64,000 nucleotides of DNA, from positions 27,715,930 to 27,779,929 of the forward strand of contig CM022672.1 in assembly GCA_012295275.1 (NCBI GenBank), given 5' to 3'. Position 1 is the first letter of the stretch. Each line of letters begins with the position of its first letter. Both the position numbers and the translations under genes were made by a program. Below are positions 1 through 11,731 of the stretch, piece after piece. Under the pieces are notes generated by a model, which searched no databases, was not told the DNA's origin, and was given only the letters and a program-made list of their open reading frames with translations. The stretch is from Chrysomallon squamiferum. Lineage: Eukaryota > Mollusca > Gastropoda > Neomphalida > Peltospiridae.

Positions 1-1080
1 TTGTAAATATTTACTTCTTCAGTCTTACAAGTTATTTTTTAATTTTTTTGGTGACTGACATAATTATGTCATTTTATCACAACAGAGAGAAATGTACCGA
101 AAATCCCTGAAATGCCAGCTATGTAAATGGTTAACTCAGCGACAAAATGAAGCCACAAAAAAAAGAGAAAATGTCTTTGCAGTGTAACAATATATTAACA
201 AAAAAATAAGTAATGAAAATACACAGAAATTATAGTTTAATGCTAATTCAGTATACAAATTCTGAAATGTCCTTGGAAAAAAAGACTACACCGAGAATAA
301 TTACAACTACAACTGTTTCCTCAGCAAACCCGATTAGCAGTTTGTATTAGATCAAGTTTAACTAGATTACTGAAAGGAAGGTGTTAATTATAAAAAATTG
401 TAATTAGATATAGACAACACACATACACACATTTTCACACACATACACATTTAAACACACTCTTAAACACATAATCTCTCTCTCTCTCTCTCACAAATTC
501 TTTTCTTACATATATGCATCCACCCAACCACCTACCAACACAACACACACATCCTCACCCACACACACACATCGTCACACCCATACCCACACACAAAAGT
601 TTGGCAGGACACTGTGACAGTGTGACAGGTTATACAGACATGTCTAAATATGTCTCACATTATTCAGAGGAATAGGGTGTGAAGAAACTGATAAAAAGAA
701 TTACTGTGATGAGTGAAGCATGGACCTCATGCTGTTGTTACTGTAGTCATGATGTCAAAACACTGTTGTGGTTGAAGCTGCTGAAGTATAAGCAACACCT
801 TTATTCATAATAAGAAACTAAATGTGAATAAAAATGGAGGGCAATATAAATATGTTATTAAATACGTACTATTATACATGATCAGTATAATGAAAGTTTC
901 AAAAACAAATTTAAAAATGTATTCTGTGTGTTATATAACTGCTCATACTTGAATAAAACCATTCAGTACACACATATCACCTTTAGATTTCTTGTGCCAT
1001 ATCAGTTACAGTATTATTTTACATTTAGTAAGATAACTATGTGATATACGTATAAACACTTATGTAAACAATTCAGCTGA
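1..1080. other. AT-rich DNA without a recognisable gene
   Basis: No coding signal was seen on either strand. The stretch at about 411-600 is a loose mixture of CA-type and CT simple repeats. The rest is AT-rich single-copy-looking sequence. Confidence 0.6.

Positions 1081-1082
<2 letters not shown>

Positions 1083-1134
<52 letters not shown>
1083..1134. repeat. Compound (CT)n-(TA)n microsatellite
   Basis: A pure CT run passes directly into a TA run. Confidence 0.95.
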
Positions 1135-1135
<1 letters not shown>

Positions 1136-1179
1136 AATCAACATAAACTAGATTAAAGGACTACATACATATTTGCACA

Positions 1180-1631
1180 TATAAACAATATTACATAATA
1201 ATCTAGAACTGTATTAGAGAAATGTACATGTGCATTAGTACATATATTAACAGTATTATAAAAGTGTATGTGTATCAGTACATATATTAACTGTATTATA
1301 AAAATGTATGTGTATTAGTACATATATTAAATGTATTAGAGAAATGTATGTGTATTAGTACATATATTAACAGTATTAGAAAAATGTACATGTGTATCAG
1401 TACATATATAAACTGTATTAGAAAAATGTACATGTTTTCAGTTGGTATATTAACTGTATTAGAAAAAAGCACAAGTGTATCAGTACATATATTAACTGTA
1501 TCACAAAAATGCACATTTGTATCAGTACATATATTAACTGTATCACAAAAATGCACATTTGTATCAGTACATATATTAACTGATTTAGAAAAATGTATTA
1601 ATGAGTACATATAAACAATATTAGAGATATT

Positions 1632-1669
<38 letters not shown>

Positions 1670-1699
1670 GGTACATATATATGAGTATATATATATATG

Positions 1700-1750
<51 letters not shown>

Positions 1751-1870
1751 GAGTACATAACTTGTATTAGAGGAACGTACCTAATATTATGTAAGAATAC
1801 ATAAAAAGGTATTAGAGAAATATATGTATATGCAAGTACATACAAACTGTATTAGAGAAATGTACTTACA
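1180..1870. repeat. Minisatellite with a 40-42 bp period
   Basis: About ten copies of a 40-42 bp unit run from about 1,180 to 1,612. The unit is built around AGTACATATATTAACTGTAT followed by TAGAAAAATGTA. More decayed copies, interrupted by GT and TA microsatellites, continue to about 1,870. Where the unit is 42 bp it leaves open frames with a 14-residue period on both strands. These frames are repeat artefacts. Confidence 0.9.
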
Positions 1871-2279
1871 TATATGTATATATGTACATACAGTTTTATT
1901 AACAACATATTAATCCATTCATATATAAATATAGATATGTACGAGAACCTGTATTAGAATAATGAGTATACACAGGAATGTACAAGTGAATGTATGAAAT
2001 GTAGAAAACCAGTGAACTGTGTCAGTCACAGCTTGCACTTCTGTATTGTATAGGCTTTTTTTGTTTTAATTCTTCCAGTTGAATGCATATCAGTGTTTAC
2101 ATGAAAGCACTGTGTAGGATAAACAGACAACTTATCTGATAAATACACAAAAAGAACAAACAACATTTGGAGTAAATAAATATACAAATAAGCAACCCAA
2201 GGAATAAAGATATAAACTAATTTGAAACATTTTGAAAAACAAGAGTAAAAAATCTAAAATAAATAAATAATAAATAAAA

Positions 2280-2490
2280 TAAGACCAGTGATAATAATAA
2301 TGATAGTAATAACAATAATGATGATAATAACAATAAATAAATAATTTAATGATTAATAATAATAAAAATAAATAAAATAATTAAGCAGAAGAAAACAAAA
2401 AATAATAATAATGATAATGATAATAATAATAAATAAATAAATATAAAATTAAATAAATTTATTAATTAAGCAGAAGAAAATAAAAGAAAA
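2280..2490. repeat. AAT/AAAT-rich low-complexity DNA with an internal duplication
   Basis: The sequence is built from AAT and AAAT motifs. A short block containing TAATTAAGCAGAAGAAAA occurs twice, about 85 bp apart (near 2,380 and 2,465). Confidence 0.8.
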
Positions 2491-2499
2491 GAAGAAACA

Positions 2500-3738
2500 C
2501 ACAGTATCTGCATTTCACAGTGATTTGTGGAGACAGTTGTTAGTTTAGTCTCTTACAATAAATATCATTGTGTATAACTGAAAGTGAACTACCAGTGAAC
2601 TACACACAACAGGTTACTGAGCTGGGACACACAGGTTAAATCTGACAAAGATGCTTAGTATTAATACTTTTACAACAAAGACCAGACATCAACATCACTC
2701 TCAGCCAAGTTCACATCAAATTGTAGCCATTAGGAAGACATTTATTTTAAAACAAATTGGGCAAGGCATCTCAACATTTTACTTGGTAGTTGCCGTGCAA
2801 AAAGTTGCATGCTATCTAATTCCTTTGTGTATGTGGGTTTTTTTTAAAGTAACAATCAAAACAGTTCATTAACCCCAGAATACCTGGATTCATGGATTAT
2901 TTTTGTATGCTGTTGACATGTAATAAATTATAAATTACAGTTTTTAATTATTTTTCTCCACTTGTAATATTTCAGGTCTTGTAGGAGTACTGAACCAGCG
3001 ATTGGTCCCATCCTGTCTCAGGAAGTGCACCAGTGGACAAAGACCAATTCCAACAGGCCACTGAACTTCACCAATACTGGCCTATAATTAGCAGTTCAAG
3101 TAATTCTAGGAGTCTGTCATGCTGTTGTAATTCTTAGCTGTAGTGTAAGCTCATGGATTTAAGAACCACACACAATCCAAGTATCTAGAGTTACCTTCCC
3201 TAAGCAATTAGCACAGTTTATTATTGTGCCACCTAGCTGCCATTGTTTGAGATGTCAAAGGTCAGATGATTCTGGTTGCAGAGCTTATGGCAATTGGTTC
3301 TGTAGATAACAGCATATCGGCTGACATACTTTCCTGCCAGCCATCTGCTGTCTGTCAACTTGTGTAGTAATCTTTACCTTAGAATCCACAAAAACTTTAT
3401 GTGTTTTCTTTGATTTTTCAGTTTAACACAATACATTACACATACAGAAATGACACATAATATACAGAGACACACAAATACACATATACATATACATACA
3501 TACATATGTACATACATTCATAGATACATACACATACAAATGAAATATTGAAACCATGTTTTTAAAAAGAAAAACAATTATTATCAGGATGTCTGAATTT
3601 GTTATAATTTCATTTATATGCTAACACAGAGAATGAAAGAATAAAAAAACATCTGATTATGATTTTTATTTTATATTTCTGTTTATACAATGGTATCAAG
3701 AAATTTATACTCATACTTGATTACTAAAATAATAATTA
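2500..3738. other. Intergenic DNA, no gene recognised
   Basis: The block at about 2,980-3,400 has more balanced base composition than its surroundings and could be an old interspersed repeat. I recognise no family and find no long open frame. CA/TA-type simple repeats lie at about 3,425-3,540. Confidence 0.5.
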
Positions 3739-4323
3739 TGTACAGTGAAAACAAATCTATAACTGAACTGTACAGTGAAAACAAATCTATAACTGAAATG
3801 TACAGTGAAAACAAATCTATAACTGAAATGTACAGTGAAAACAAATCTATAACTGAAATGTACAGTGAAAACAAATCTATAACTGAAATGTACAGTGAAA
3901 ACAAATCTATAACTGAACTGTACAGTGAAAACAAATCTATAACTGAAATGTACAGTGAAAACAAATCTATAACTGAACTGTACAGTGAAAACAAATCTAT
4001 AACTGAAATGTACAGTGAAAACAAATCTATAACTGAAATGTACAGTGAAAACAAATCTATAACTGAACTGTACAGTGAAAACAAATCTATAACTGAACTG
4101 TACAGTGAAAAAATCAAAACTCTATAACTGATACAGTGAAAAAACAAATCTATAACTGAACTGTACAGTGAAAACAAATCTATAACTGAAATGTACAGTG
4201 AAAACAAATCTATAACTGAACTGTACAGTGAAAACAAATCTATAACTGAAATGTACAGTGAAAACAAATCTATAACTGAACTGTACAGTGAAAACAAATC
4301 TATAACTGAAATGTACAGTGAAT
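3739..4323. repeat. 30-bp minisatellite, about 19 copies
   Basis: The unit is TACAGTGAAAACAAATCTAT plus AACTGAAMTG. Copies are nearly identical and differ mainly by one A/C site, which gives GAACTG or GAAATG types. A small rearrangement at about 4,106-4,150 breaks the register. Because 30 is a multiple of 3, frames stay open on both strands with a 10-residue period (YSENKSITEM on the plus strand, SLYISVIDLF on the minus strand). The absence of spacers and the animal context exclude a CRISPR array. Confidence 0.97.
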
Positions 4324-5080
4324 GAGTAATCTCTGTAAACGGCATGTGAGTAATCTAGATAAACAGAAGGTGAATTATATCAGTCCTAGATAAATAACAA
4401 AGTGGGTAAAATATACAGCAGATGAGACATACACACACACATGTGTTATACATATATGTGTATATAATGTGTGTGTATAAGTGTGTGTAGAGAGAGAACA
4501 AGTTCACAGATCAATTCATTTCATATATGATTTACAACTAAAAAAACAAAAATAAAATAACATGAGCACCTAGCTGTGACACAACACATCACTAAATCAG
4601 TAAACAACACAGGTAAACAGCAAGCCTGAAATTCCTGGTATCATTTAACAGTAACTGATCAATAACAGCCAATAGTTTAACCTGGTACAATGTACGAGAC
4701 ATTAAAGATTCATAAGTAATTACACAGATGTTAATTTTCTCATAAAGAAATCTACACTTAGTGAATGGTAATGGGTAATGAGATACACTGTACACACAGA
4801 TAAAAGGAGTAATTCACTTGTTATAATCCTTTGTAATATACTTTCCTACATTATATATAATACTGAATATATACAAATATACATATATATATATATATAC
4901 AAACACACGCACACCCACTATTTCATATACATATCTATACATACTTGATTTAATAACTTAGTCAACAATGTGTCTTTTCATATATATATGTATAAATAAT
5001 CACTTCCTTTTTATAATAAAAATAATAATAAAATTTAATAACCACTGAATTAATTGAGTGAAGGAGGAATAAGACAGTTA
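4324..5080. other. AT-rich intergenic DNA
   Basis: Only short CA/GT and TA tracts (about 4,430-4,495 and 4,880-4,915) were seen. No supportable gene. Confidence 0.6.
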
Positions 5081-5082
5081 TT

Positions 5083-5153
5083 ATTATTATTATTATTATT
5101 ATTATTGGTTTCAAAAGATATTTGCAATAATAATCTGTAATTATATTATTATT

Positions 5154-5206
<53 letters not shown>

Positions 5207-5245
5207 GGTTTCAAAAGATATTTGCAATTATAATCTGTAATTTAG
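5083..5245 (+). repeat. 100-bp tandem duplication of an ATT tract plus unique tail
   Basis: An (ATT)n tract followed by GGTTTCAAAAGATATTTGCA and a short tail occurs twice. The tail lies near 5,106 and again near 5,206. The second copy has the longer ATT run. Confidence 0.9.
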
Positions 5246-5354
5246 ATATATGAATTTTATGAGATACTATTGAAACAAGCACATATTTTATTCTGATATA
5301 ATCATATCATTTATCAACTTATTTATAATACATTCTGTACAGGTATAGATTTTG

Positions 5355-5444
5355 TTTTATTACTATTACTATCATTATTACTATTATTATTACTGTCACT
5401 ATTATTATTACTATTACTATCACTATTATTACTATTACTATCAC

Positions 5445-5487
<43 letters not shown>

Positions 5488-5489
5488 TT
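5355..5489. repeat. Imperfect ATT/ACT trinucleotide microsatellite
   Basis: A run of ATT and ACT/ATC triplets. It produces long homopolymer-like frames (poly-Ile or poly-Tyr) that are not genes. Confidence 0.95.
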
Positions 5490-5559
5490 ATTAACTGTTT
5501 CAGTCTGTCCACAACAGCACCTGCTTCCACATAGCGGAACAAGGAAATGCAAAAAAGGA

Positions 5560-6130
5560 CAATACAGGTGAGACCAGAAGCACTGGCCCGTGAAGAAGTT
5601 CAGGTGCGATGACAGACACTTCACATTCGTCACATCGCGTCCAAGATCTCGCCATTTGCGTGCAGCGTTTGACGGGATCGCTTCACTCCGTGCGCGTGCG
5701 AATGCGAAGCAAGCGTTCAACAGTAATTAGAGGAAATGAACGCGCTCTGGGTCAACGTGAAATCACCGGGTGGGGTTTGACGACGTGCGTTACGGTCGGG
5801 GTTACGTGGTGACACACTGTCACTGCAGAGCGTCGCCACTTACTAGCGCTGTCTCTCTGCCACATCGGCGACAGCTTTCTGTGAGGAATAACAAATAACA
5901 TTTACCTTCTAAAAGACAACATGTCCTGTATGCCATGGTTCCGTGTTTGTCAGCCTTCCACACACATTGCCAAATCCTCTGGCCCGCGCGGGACACTGGT
6001 ACACACCCGCACACACGCAACAGTAAATCGTAAGGAAACAAACATTCCCGCGAGTCACGTGACTAACCTGATTCGGGATGGAAGATAAATAGTCCGTTTC
6101 ATTGTTGTGATCAAACGCCCTAAGCGGATT
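5560..6130. promoter_or_regulatory. CpG-rich patch, possible promoter or first-exon region
   Basis: CG dinucleotides are clearly denser here than in the AT-rich surroundings, especially at about 5,630-5,830 and 5,970-6,060. Short open frames exist on both strands (for example minus 5,820-6,041), but none resembles a family I know. A possible splice donor, ACAG followed by GTGAGA, occurs near 5,567 on the plus strand. A promoter, a first exon or an old GC-rich insertion would all fit. Confidence 0.3.
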
Positions 6131-6174
6131 GACGTGTCGGTGTTATTAAGATTATCATTATGATGATGTTGACG

Positions 6175-6330
6175 ATGAAGACGATGATGATTATTAATAT
6201 TATTATTATTAAAATTTTAATGAATAAATAAAATAAAATAAAATAAAATAAATAAAAAAAAATAAGTATTACAACAAAATTTTAATGAATAAATAAAATA
6301 AAATAAAATAAAATAAAATAAGTATTACAA
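6175..6330. repeat. GAT-type and AAAAT-type simple repeats with a 67-bp duplication
   Basis: The block AAAATTTTAATGAATAAATA followed by AAATA repeats and AAGTATTACAA occurs twice, starting near 6,209 and 6,276. Confidence 0.85.
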
Positions 6331-6339
6331 ACAAATTAC

Positions 6340-7060
6340 ATCAAAACAAAAATTAACAGTATGTTATAAATAGTTAAGTTATGAAACGAATGCTATATAT
6401 TTCTGAATATAAATTCCTTTGGTGTGATAAATAAATAAACTGAAAAACTATATATGCTAAATTTCATCACCACGTTATTCATAATCATTTAACTCAGTGA
6501 GGTGTTGCTCTGTGCAGTTTATTCACACATTTTCAATTTGTGGGTCACAAATCACATGTTAAACTAGTATGTCATTGTGTGTTTATTTATTTGTTTATTT
6601 ATATTCGTATTGTTACTCGATATAAACGGCTGATGTGATACCAGTAATATTTTTTTCTTTCCATTTACTGTTACGTCATTCAAGTCTTCATTTGAATTTA
6701 TCAATATTGGAAAAGAATTTTAGAGTCCCACAAACATTTGTTTCCAATTATTTTGTTATTTAACAAATCGTTTTATGTAAAAGAAACTGTTTATTTGATT
6801 ATTTCTTAACGTTAAACGTTAAATTTAAATATTTTAACGATAATGTATTTTAAAAATGAAAAGTTATTAAAATCTATGAATTAATACCAAAAAAATTCCT
6901 TGTGCTTCCAAATGATGTCAGTATATGTAGCGTGCACAGGTCTCGTGATGCCCGGGACCAACTCCTTGACTGTGTGCCCCAAAGACTCAAGTATGAGGCC
7001 TAGTACTGAGAAATATTATGAGAAAGGAAGATATTTTGAATATGTAAGCACAATGTCTAT
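6340..7060. other. AT-rich intergenic DNA
   Basis: No coding signal, RNA gene or element was recognised. Confidence 0.55.
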
Positions 7061-7065
7061 CGAAT

Positions 7066-7190
7066 AGTAGTAGTAGCAAAAACAGTTAGAGCACAATGGT
7101 AGAAGCAGTAGTAGTAAAAATAGTAGCAACAGTTGTGGTAGTAATAGTAGTAGTGCCATGGAGATGGTAGTAGTAGTAATATTGGTAATA
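7066..7190. repeat. Imperfect AGT trinucleotide repeat
   Basis: Interrupted AGT/TAG triplets. The tyrosine- or leucine-rich frames read from it are artefacts. Confidence 0.85.
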
Positions 7191-7354
7191 AAATAGCTGT
7201 TTCCGTTGATGTCGTTGTTTTGGGGTAGCAACTCATCAGTTCCATTGATTTGCTTCTACCTATGTCCTAACCGGGCGCGTGTGATCGCGAGCAGCTCAAG
7301 CAAAACAATACAGCGATAGAAATTCTTTCTGTTTCCATCTCGTTCAGAAGTTAG

Positions 7355-7777
7355 TCGTACTTTACAGTTGTTCTTTGTCAGCGTGCAAAGATAACAACAG
7401 AAAAGAAAACGCCTGGAAGAATTTTGGAAAAATACGGCGAAGAAGATGTTAATGTTTCGTTCATTATTCACAAATTAACTGTTTTATTCAAAAATTCTGT
7501 CGTGGATCAAAGTTTCAGAAGAGATACGATCTCTGCGTACACGGCTGTTCTTAGTGTCGCTGGCGTCCTGTCAGGATACAGCTTAAGAAGAAATCAGATC
7601 CTTGCTGCTGATCGAGTAGACATGGGTTTCTTCTCTGATTACATGTGTAGTCATTTAGGTTATGTAATGTGCCACATAATCATTTTAGGTACGGGAATTT
7701 TTGTCTTACTTTCCCACCCCCTTCTCCTTAAAACGTTTCAGCCATGTTTCGGAAGTCTGAAAATGATCACTGATTGA
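7355..7777 (+). CDS. Candidate orphan exon or open-frame remnant, function unknown
   Basis: An open plus-strand frame runs from just after a TAG at 7,352-7,354 to TGA at 7,775. It has about 140 codons and no ATG near its start. Its composition is not low-complexity, unlike nearly every other frame in the area. The central part reads like an ordinary globular protein: DVNVSFIIHKLTVLF, then VVDQSFRRDTISAYTAVLS, then SGYSLRRNQILA. The last 35 codons are hydrophobic and may lie beyond a real boundary. The DNA just upstream (7,260-7,400) is relatively CpG-rich. I do not recognise the family. It may be an exon whose partners are elsewhere, or a piece of an old mobile element. Confidence 0.3.
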   Translation, partial: SYFTVVLCQRAKITTEKKTPGRILEKYGEEDVNVSFIIHKLTVLFKNSVVDQSFRRDTISAYTAVLSVAGVLSGYSLRRNQILAADRVDMGFFSDYMCSHLGYVMCHIIILGTGIFVLLSHPLLLKTFQPCFGSLKMITD

Positions 7778-7866
7778 TGGAATTTGACTCCCCCTGTCGT
7801 CGAATAGGTGACACTTTCCGGGCAAATATTCCAGGTGTTTGAATGTCACATGACTTTAGGGGAGGG

Positions 7867-7867
<1 letters not shown>

Positions 7868-7910
<43 letters not shown>

Positions 7911-8004
7911 TGTTAGTAGTAGTAGTAGTAGTAGTAGTAGAAGTAGTAGTAGTAGTAGTAGAAGTAGTAGAGGTAATAGTAGTATTAGAAATAGTAGTAT
8001 ATAA
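7868..8004. repeat. Compound (ATT)n-(AGT)n microsatellite
   Basis: A pure ATT run is followed by AGT/AGA triplets. Confidence 0.97.
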
Positions 8005-9062
8005 TTAATTAAATACACTTTTTTTGTTTTTTTGTTTAATTATATATTTATCTGGTATCATACATATGCCATCCTTGAAACAAAACAGCCTAATAAATAA
8101 ATTTAATTACGTATGAATGAATGTGAAAAAAATCCCAAAAAATAAAAAAATAAAAAACCGTTTAAAGGCTATAAAGAACTACGTTCAGTCGAAGTTTCTG
8201 GGATGTCCACGCCATTTTTTTATAAATTTTGTGATTTATGTCCTCTGCATCATTAAGTACATTTTTTTCTTCCATCTTTTTAATGTTTATGTGACATTAT
8301 GTTGAATCGTGTTTAAAAAAATAAAATGTTAATTACCAAGTATGTTGTACACCTGAAAATAATTTATAATAATTAAGAAAGGAAAAAAAATAGTGTTGAA
8401 TCATAATGCAAAATTTCCTGTTCAAGTTCCGTATTTGCATTTATTTATTTATTTATTAAGAATGTACGGATTGATATGATTTGTCATTTAAGACCGATTT
8501 CTCATTTGAAGAGATTTTAAGCAGAGTTGCAGTTCTTGTTAGATAATTTTTTATTTATCATACAATTACTTTAACTAAGCTTTTTACGAGAATTCAAACT
8601 ACTGAGAAACTGTCATTAAAAAAAAAAAAAAAAAAAAAAAGATTAAAAACAAATTGAAAAATAAATAAATAATAATAATAATAATAAATTTCGCACTTGT
8701 ATAAACACAGCTGATTACTGTATTATTATTTTTTCCAAACGAATTTGCGTCTGAAATTAAAATGAAAAGCCCGCAGTTGACTGATTGTAACATAGTACGG
8801 TGATTCAGTGGAACTTTGTATAACTGGGCTGATTTTCGCTGAAATAAGATAATTTTTTTATTTATTTTTGGAATGAACTCTGTACATTTATATTATATTT
8901 TATTAAATAAATAAATAAACCAATTAATTAATTATTTATTAATTATGTTTCGTATTTCTTCTTTTTTTTTTGAATTAATTGTACAAGTATACCTGTATCT
9001 TGATTTAGTTCCTACTGTTTTAATTTTTTGAAAATAAACTGTAATAGTTCACTTATAACATT
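8005..9062. other. AT-rich DNA with a poly(A) run
   Basis: No gene was recognised. A pure A run of about 22-24 bases lies at about 8,617-8,640, followed by AAT repeats (about 8,670-8,687). Confidence 0.55.
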
Positions 9063-9063
9063 T

Positions 9064-9069
9064 TAATAT

Positions 9070-9123
<54 letters not shown>

Positions 9124-9254
9124 TAATGAATGATATAAATAAATAAATAAAATTGATGAAAGGGAGGTAATAGACGTTTGTAAAACATCGTTTGAAAAAT
9201 AGCAAAAACAACAACGATCCACCCACAGACACAACAACAAAAAGAAAGCAATAT

Positions 9255-9298
<44 letters not shown>

Positions 9299-9309
9299 CA
9301 AAATACACA

Positions 9310-9340
<31 letters not shown>
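9064..9340. repeat. (TA)n and (CA)n microsatellites
   Basis: A TA run lies at 9,066-9,119 and two CA runs at about 9,255-9,340. The DNA between them (9,121-9,254) is unique-looking and has no gene signal. Confidence 0.95.
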
Positions 9341-9342
<2 letters not shown>

Positions 9343-10797
9343 AGAGACAAGTAAGTACTTGTACTATTTAATTACTAATATAAATTTATATTAATAAAAG
9401 TATTTTTTTTTAGCTAATCGGGTTCATTCCCGGGTATCATATACCGAATATACGTATATAATCATTTCTTGACAAATTTAAGGGGTGTGTGGATAGAATG
9501 AAGTAAATAATTTGATGAGATAATATCGAACAAAGGATGGTGAAAGGATTGCCAGTATTTCCTTTCCGCTGAACATTTTTAGTTTGTTATTAGAAATATC
9601 CAAGCTGTTATTAATTCAGTTAGAGCGAGCCGTGCTATTTTGAAACAGACTATAACTACCCCTATTGTAGTCTCTCACCTTGGACATTCTTGAACAGCAA
9701 TTTCTGATTAATATTGTGACCTGCGACTATTTCCCTTCCCCTCACAGAGGCTTCTAGTCTTTGCAGTCAGGAATTCATAACGTAACTTACTTAAAAAATA
9801 AACGACTTTTCGACAGTAGTAGCAGTAGCAGTAGCAGTAGTAATAGTAGTAGTCGTAGTAATATTAGTAGTACATAAATAAATAAATTAATTAAATAGTT
9901 TTATTTATTTAAAATTTCAAAAAGAGAATTAAATTTTTAAAACGCTATAGTGTTTTATAATTTTTTTAAAAAGTATCTTTGAAAACTATGTATTTTGCAG
10001 TGTATTGTATACATACACACATACATACATATATACATACAAGCATATACATATAGATACACACACATATTTACTGATTTATTTTAAAATAATTTTATTT
10101 TATATATGTTTCAATAGTATCCAGCAGCCAATTTTACATTCGTGTTTAAACAAATCTATATTAAACAAATCGTTAAACAAATCTATATAGGCCCTAAATA
10201 AATAAATAAAAGAAAGAATAACCACGTTTTTGAAAAAGAGACAAAAACTGAAAGTGTAAGAGTAAAATAACTAATAAGAATTTTACTTTGTACTGACCCA
10301 TAAAATAGGAAATAAATTACTAAAAGAAGAACAAAAAGCAAACCAAAAGATATTATAATTTAAAATGATCTATCTGTAACTGGATGAAGTTACTAATAGA
10401 ACAATCAATGTTTATAAACCATCTTTAATGTTCAATTGTCGATAACATAATTAACAAATATGAATATTAAATCATCTCCTCTTTGTTATTCCTGTTTTAT
10501 ATTAATTCAAAAAAATATATATATATATAAAAAAAAAAAAAAAATAAAAAATAAAAACCTTTTTGACACCTTACCGGTTGTCCTTGAATGTACCAATATA
10601 CACTTTTTGTGTGTCTGTCTGTCTGATCATTTTAAGAACGGAAAATCTCTTTCTAATCAGTTATGTTTTCCTATCTAATAAAACATTTTCAGAGTTAGAT
10701 GGCGCGTCTTCATCTGTTCAGATGTTCGGAATCCCGCCCTTTATTTTTATTTTTTTCCGATTCGTTGATCTTAATCGACTGTGTTAATTATTTCTAT
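9341..10797. other. Intergenic DNA, no gene recognised
   Basis: The block at about 9,540-9,790 is less AT-rich and may be an old interspersed repeat, but I cannot name it. AGT triplets lie at about 9,818-9,870, CATA-type repeats at about 10,010-10,065 and an A-rich stretch at about 10,510-10,558. Confidence 0.5.
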
Positions 10798-10985
10798 TTG
10801 CCGCCTGGTTTTAATTTAATACCTGGACATAAATAAATATAACTCGAGCGTATTTTCTTGCTGTCTGTTTCAACTGTTGTTAGATATCATCAGTTAAATG
10901 CCACAATCGATCCCTTGTAAGTTTAATTAAACATAAAACAGAGACTGCAAATGACAAACGTTTTAAATCCAATTTAAATGTGTTT
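10798..10985 (+). repeat. Dispersed repeat, copy 1 of 3
   Basis: About 190 bp, beginning near GCCGCCTGGTTTTAATTTAA and ending near CTGCAAATGACAAACG. It closely matches 17,617-17,800 in the same orientation, with a weaker match at 14,455. It lies about 0.75 kb beyond the 3' end of the metalloprotease gene. Confidence 0.8.
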
Positions 10986-11731
10986 TCACTTAAGTGCTAC
11001 ATTTAAGTACCTGTTTTGATGAACTCTTTATTTTGTACTTAACAAGATATTTTAATGTTAATGTGTATTTATTATAAATTCTTGCGATTTGTTTCTAATG
11101 TTAAATAATACAGACGAAACTGGTTAATGTATGTTTGTTTGTCTGTTAGAAGTTTACAGTCTTTTATGCCTAAAATATATATATTTTAATGTTAATTAAA
11201 AAACTTTTCGAATTCGGGTTTAATTCTCTCCAGCTAACTGGGTTACACATAATTTAAAGAGAAAATTAATACTTTTGGAAATGTTTAGTTTTTGATTTCT
11301 GTATGAGCCTAAGCTAATGCGAAATGTAAAGTAACCGACCTAACTTTGCTATAATTTAGCACGTGTTATTGTCGGAATTCAGTACATGGAAAAGTATTGC
11401 AAGTTAATGATATTTTAATACTTAATGAAATATTTTGGCTCATATGAATGGACCCGAATGTACATGTTAGTCCGTTATTTTAGTTCATGTGTGAAATTTG
11501 ATGATGATGAAAATATGATGATGATGACAGTTTGAACGAAATAGCATAGAAACACGAAATACAAGTAGTGTGTTTAACAGACTTTAATATGCAAACATAG
11601 TGCTTTTATAATATAATTATCAAGATTACCTCAGGTTTCAAGCTTTAATAAGCAGAAAAATAGTTTCTGTATATTTGACTATAAGGTCAATTAGTGAGAT
11701 ATTTACTGGAGAAAAAAGTATGCCATTCAGT
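10986..11731. other. 3' flank of the metalloprotease gene
   Basis: AT-rich DNA. On the minus strand a possible polyadenylation signal ATTAAA lies at 11,644-11,649, about 85 bp beyond the stop codon. No AATAAA was seen in the first 150 bp. Nothing else was recognised. Confidence 0.4.

Noticed and set aside
3739..4323. Regular 30-bp repeats resembling a CRISPR array
   Set aside because: Units are directly adjacent with no unique spacers, and the context is an animal genome.
9412..9455. GGGTTCATTCCCGGGT, similar to an RNA polymerase III B box, suggesting a tRNA or SINE
   Set aside because: No A box at the right distance, no cloverleaf and no repeated partner were found.
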